64,000 nt of DNA from JBBKWU01 sp037969035 (GTDB lineage Bacteria; Pseudomonadota; Alphaproteobacteria; Micavibrionales; Micavibrionaceae), in the NCBI GenBank assembly GCA_037969035.1, contig JBBKWU010000015.1, forward strand, positions 58,329 through 122,328, given 5' to 3'. Below the pieces are notes generated by a model. It had not been told where the DNA came from and ran no database searches. It saw only the letters and a program-made list of their open reading frames with translations. This document shows positions 63,433 through 64,000 of the stretch, piece after piece. The translations under genes and the position numbers were made by a program. Within the stretch, counting starts at the first letter, position 1. Each line of letters opens with the position of its first letter.

Positions 63433-64000
63433 TCGTCAAGGCCAAAGAACGTGGCGGCGGGGCGCAACTCGCGCGTTACCTGCTGACCATGCGGGACAAT
63501 GATCATGTCGAGCTGCATGAGATGCGTGGCTTTGTCAGCGATGATCTGCGCGGCGCGTTCTGCGAGGCCGATGCGATTGCCGCTGGCACGCGTTGCCAGA
63601 ACCATCTGTTTTCTATCAGCCTGAACCCGCCGCAATCTGCGGATGTCAGCATCGAAGATTTTGAGAAGGCAGCCAATGAGATAGAGCGTAAGCTCGGCCT
63701 CGACGATCAGCCGCGTGCGATTGTCTTTCACGAAAAGGACGGGCGGCGGCACGCTCACGTGGTCTGGTCGCGAATTGATGCGGAGCGGATGCGGGCAATC
63801 AATCTTTCGTACTACAAGCTGCATCTGCGCGACGTGTCGCGCGACCTGTTCCGCATGCACGGCTGGGAAATGCCGAAAGGGCTGCGGGACTGGCGCGAGC
63901 GCGATCCGCTGAGCTTCACACGCGAAGAATGGCAGCAAGCGCGGCGTGCTGGTCTTGACCCGAAGCATATCAAGGCGCTGTTCCAGCGCGCTTGGGAGCG
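63429..64000 (+). CDS. Relaxase (MobA/VirD2-like), 3' end beyond window
   Basis: Starts at GTG 63429 (MIVKAKERGGGAQLARYL), overlapping the MobC stop, and runs off the window after 190 codons. The metal-binding His motif HEKDGRRHAHVVWSRID is typical of MOB relaxases that nick oriT and pilot DNA transfer. Very GC-rich. Together with MobC this marks the edge of a mobilizable or integrative element. Confidence 0.88.
   Translation, partial: MIVKAKERGGGAQLARYLLTMRDNDHVELHEMRGFVSDDLRGAFCEADAIAAGTRCQNHLFSISLNPPQSADVSIEDFEKAANEIERKLGLDDQPRAIVFHEKDGRRHAHVVWSRIDAERMRAINLSYYKLHLRDVSRDLFRMHGWEMPKGLRDWRERDPLSFTREEWQQARRAGLDPKHIKALFQRAWE

Noticed and set aside
1..64000. tRNA or rRNA genes
   Set aside because: Gaps between genes were inspected by eye and none had a cloverleaf-like arrangement or CCA-ended acceptor. 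A tRNAscan run would be decisive.

Overview
The window is bacterial chromosome from an alphaproteobacterium, with an AT/GC balance slightly on the AT-rich side of even. The main evidence is gene order. The TCA block mdh, sucC, sucD, sucA, sucB, lpdA lies on the minus strand, with xerC beyond it. A second block holds erpA/dgt, a SPOR protein, nagZ, scpA, scpB, tatA, tatB and tatC. An IalB-family protein and a DUF2336 protein also fit this class. A predatory or host-associated lineage such as Micavibrionales is possible, but that is a guess. No rRNA, tRNA or CRISPR was seen.

Layout. 0-2.6 kb: xerC and two unknown genes. 2.6-27.1 kb: the TCA cluster on the minus strand (lpdA, sucB, sucA, sucD, sucC, mdh, read left to right). 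It is heavily interrupted by a 972-residue LOG-family protein, a nucleotide-deaminase-like protein, an M20 amidohydrolase, a rhodanese, a membrane-anchored HEATH zincin-like protein, three tandem paralogues of an unknown family, an exported ClpP-like protein, two CigR/RcnB-like exported proteins and a Cu/Zn superoxide dismutase. 27.1-38.9 kb: an esterase, DUF2336, then cdd-zapE-tatC-tatB-tatA-scpB-scpA-nagZ-SPOR, dgt and erpA. In this block tatB is fused in one reading frame to a SAM-dependent methyltransferase. 38.9-45 kb: xth, a divergent sigma-70-like factor and several lipoproteins, including a serine protease and an apparent pseudo-hydrolase.

44.5-59.2 kb is a self-contained envelope/secretion locus. 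A minus-strand operon (OmpR-type regulator, TolC-like outer-membrane protein, IalB-like protein) faces a plus-strand operon: an 822-residue acidic Gly/Asp/Leu repeat protein, two ABC exporters with complementary defects in their ATPase motifs, an HlyD-type adaptor, a REC-HATPase protein, a REC protein and a hybrid histidine kinase with an Hpt domain. Together they look like a type I secretion system for a large surface or extracellular protein, with its own phosphorelay. 59.2-62.7 kb: a glycosyltransferase, a frameshifted SulP transporter and a Tat-exported haloacid dehalogenase. From about 62.9 kb the base composition jumps to GC-rich and a MobC-like gene and a relaxase begin, so the window ends inside a mobilizable element.

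Core metabolic genes are fairly GC-balanced, while most of the unknown genes between them are visibly more AT-rich. This suggests later insertion or relaxed selection. The most unusual items are the TatB-methyltransferase fusion, the paired degenerate ABC ATPases with their acidic substrate and phosphorelay, the three-paralogue family inside the TCA operon, the exported ClpP-like protein and the divergent sigma factor.
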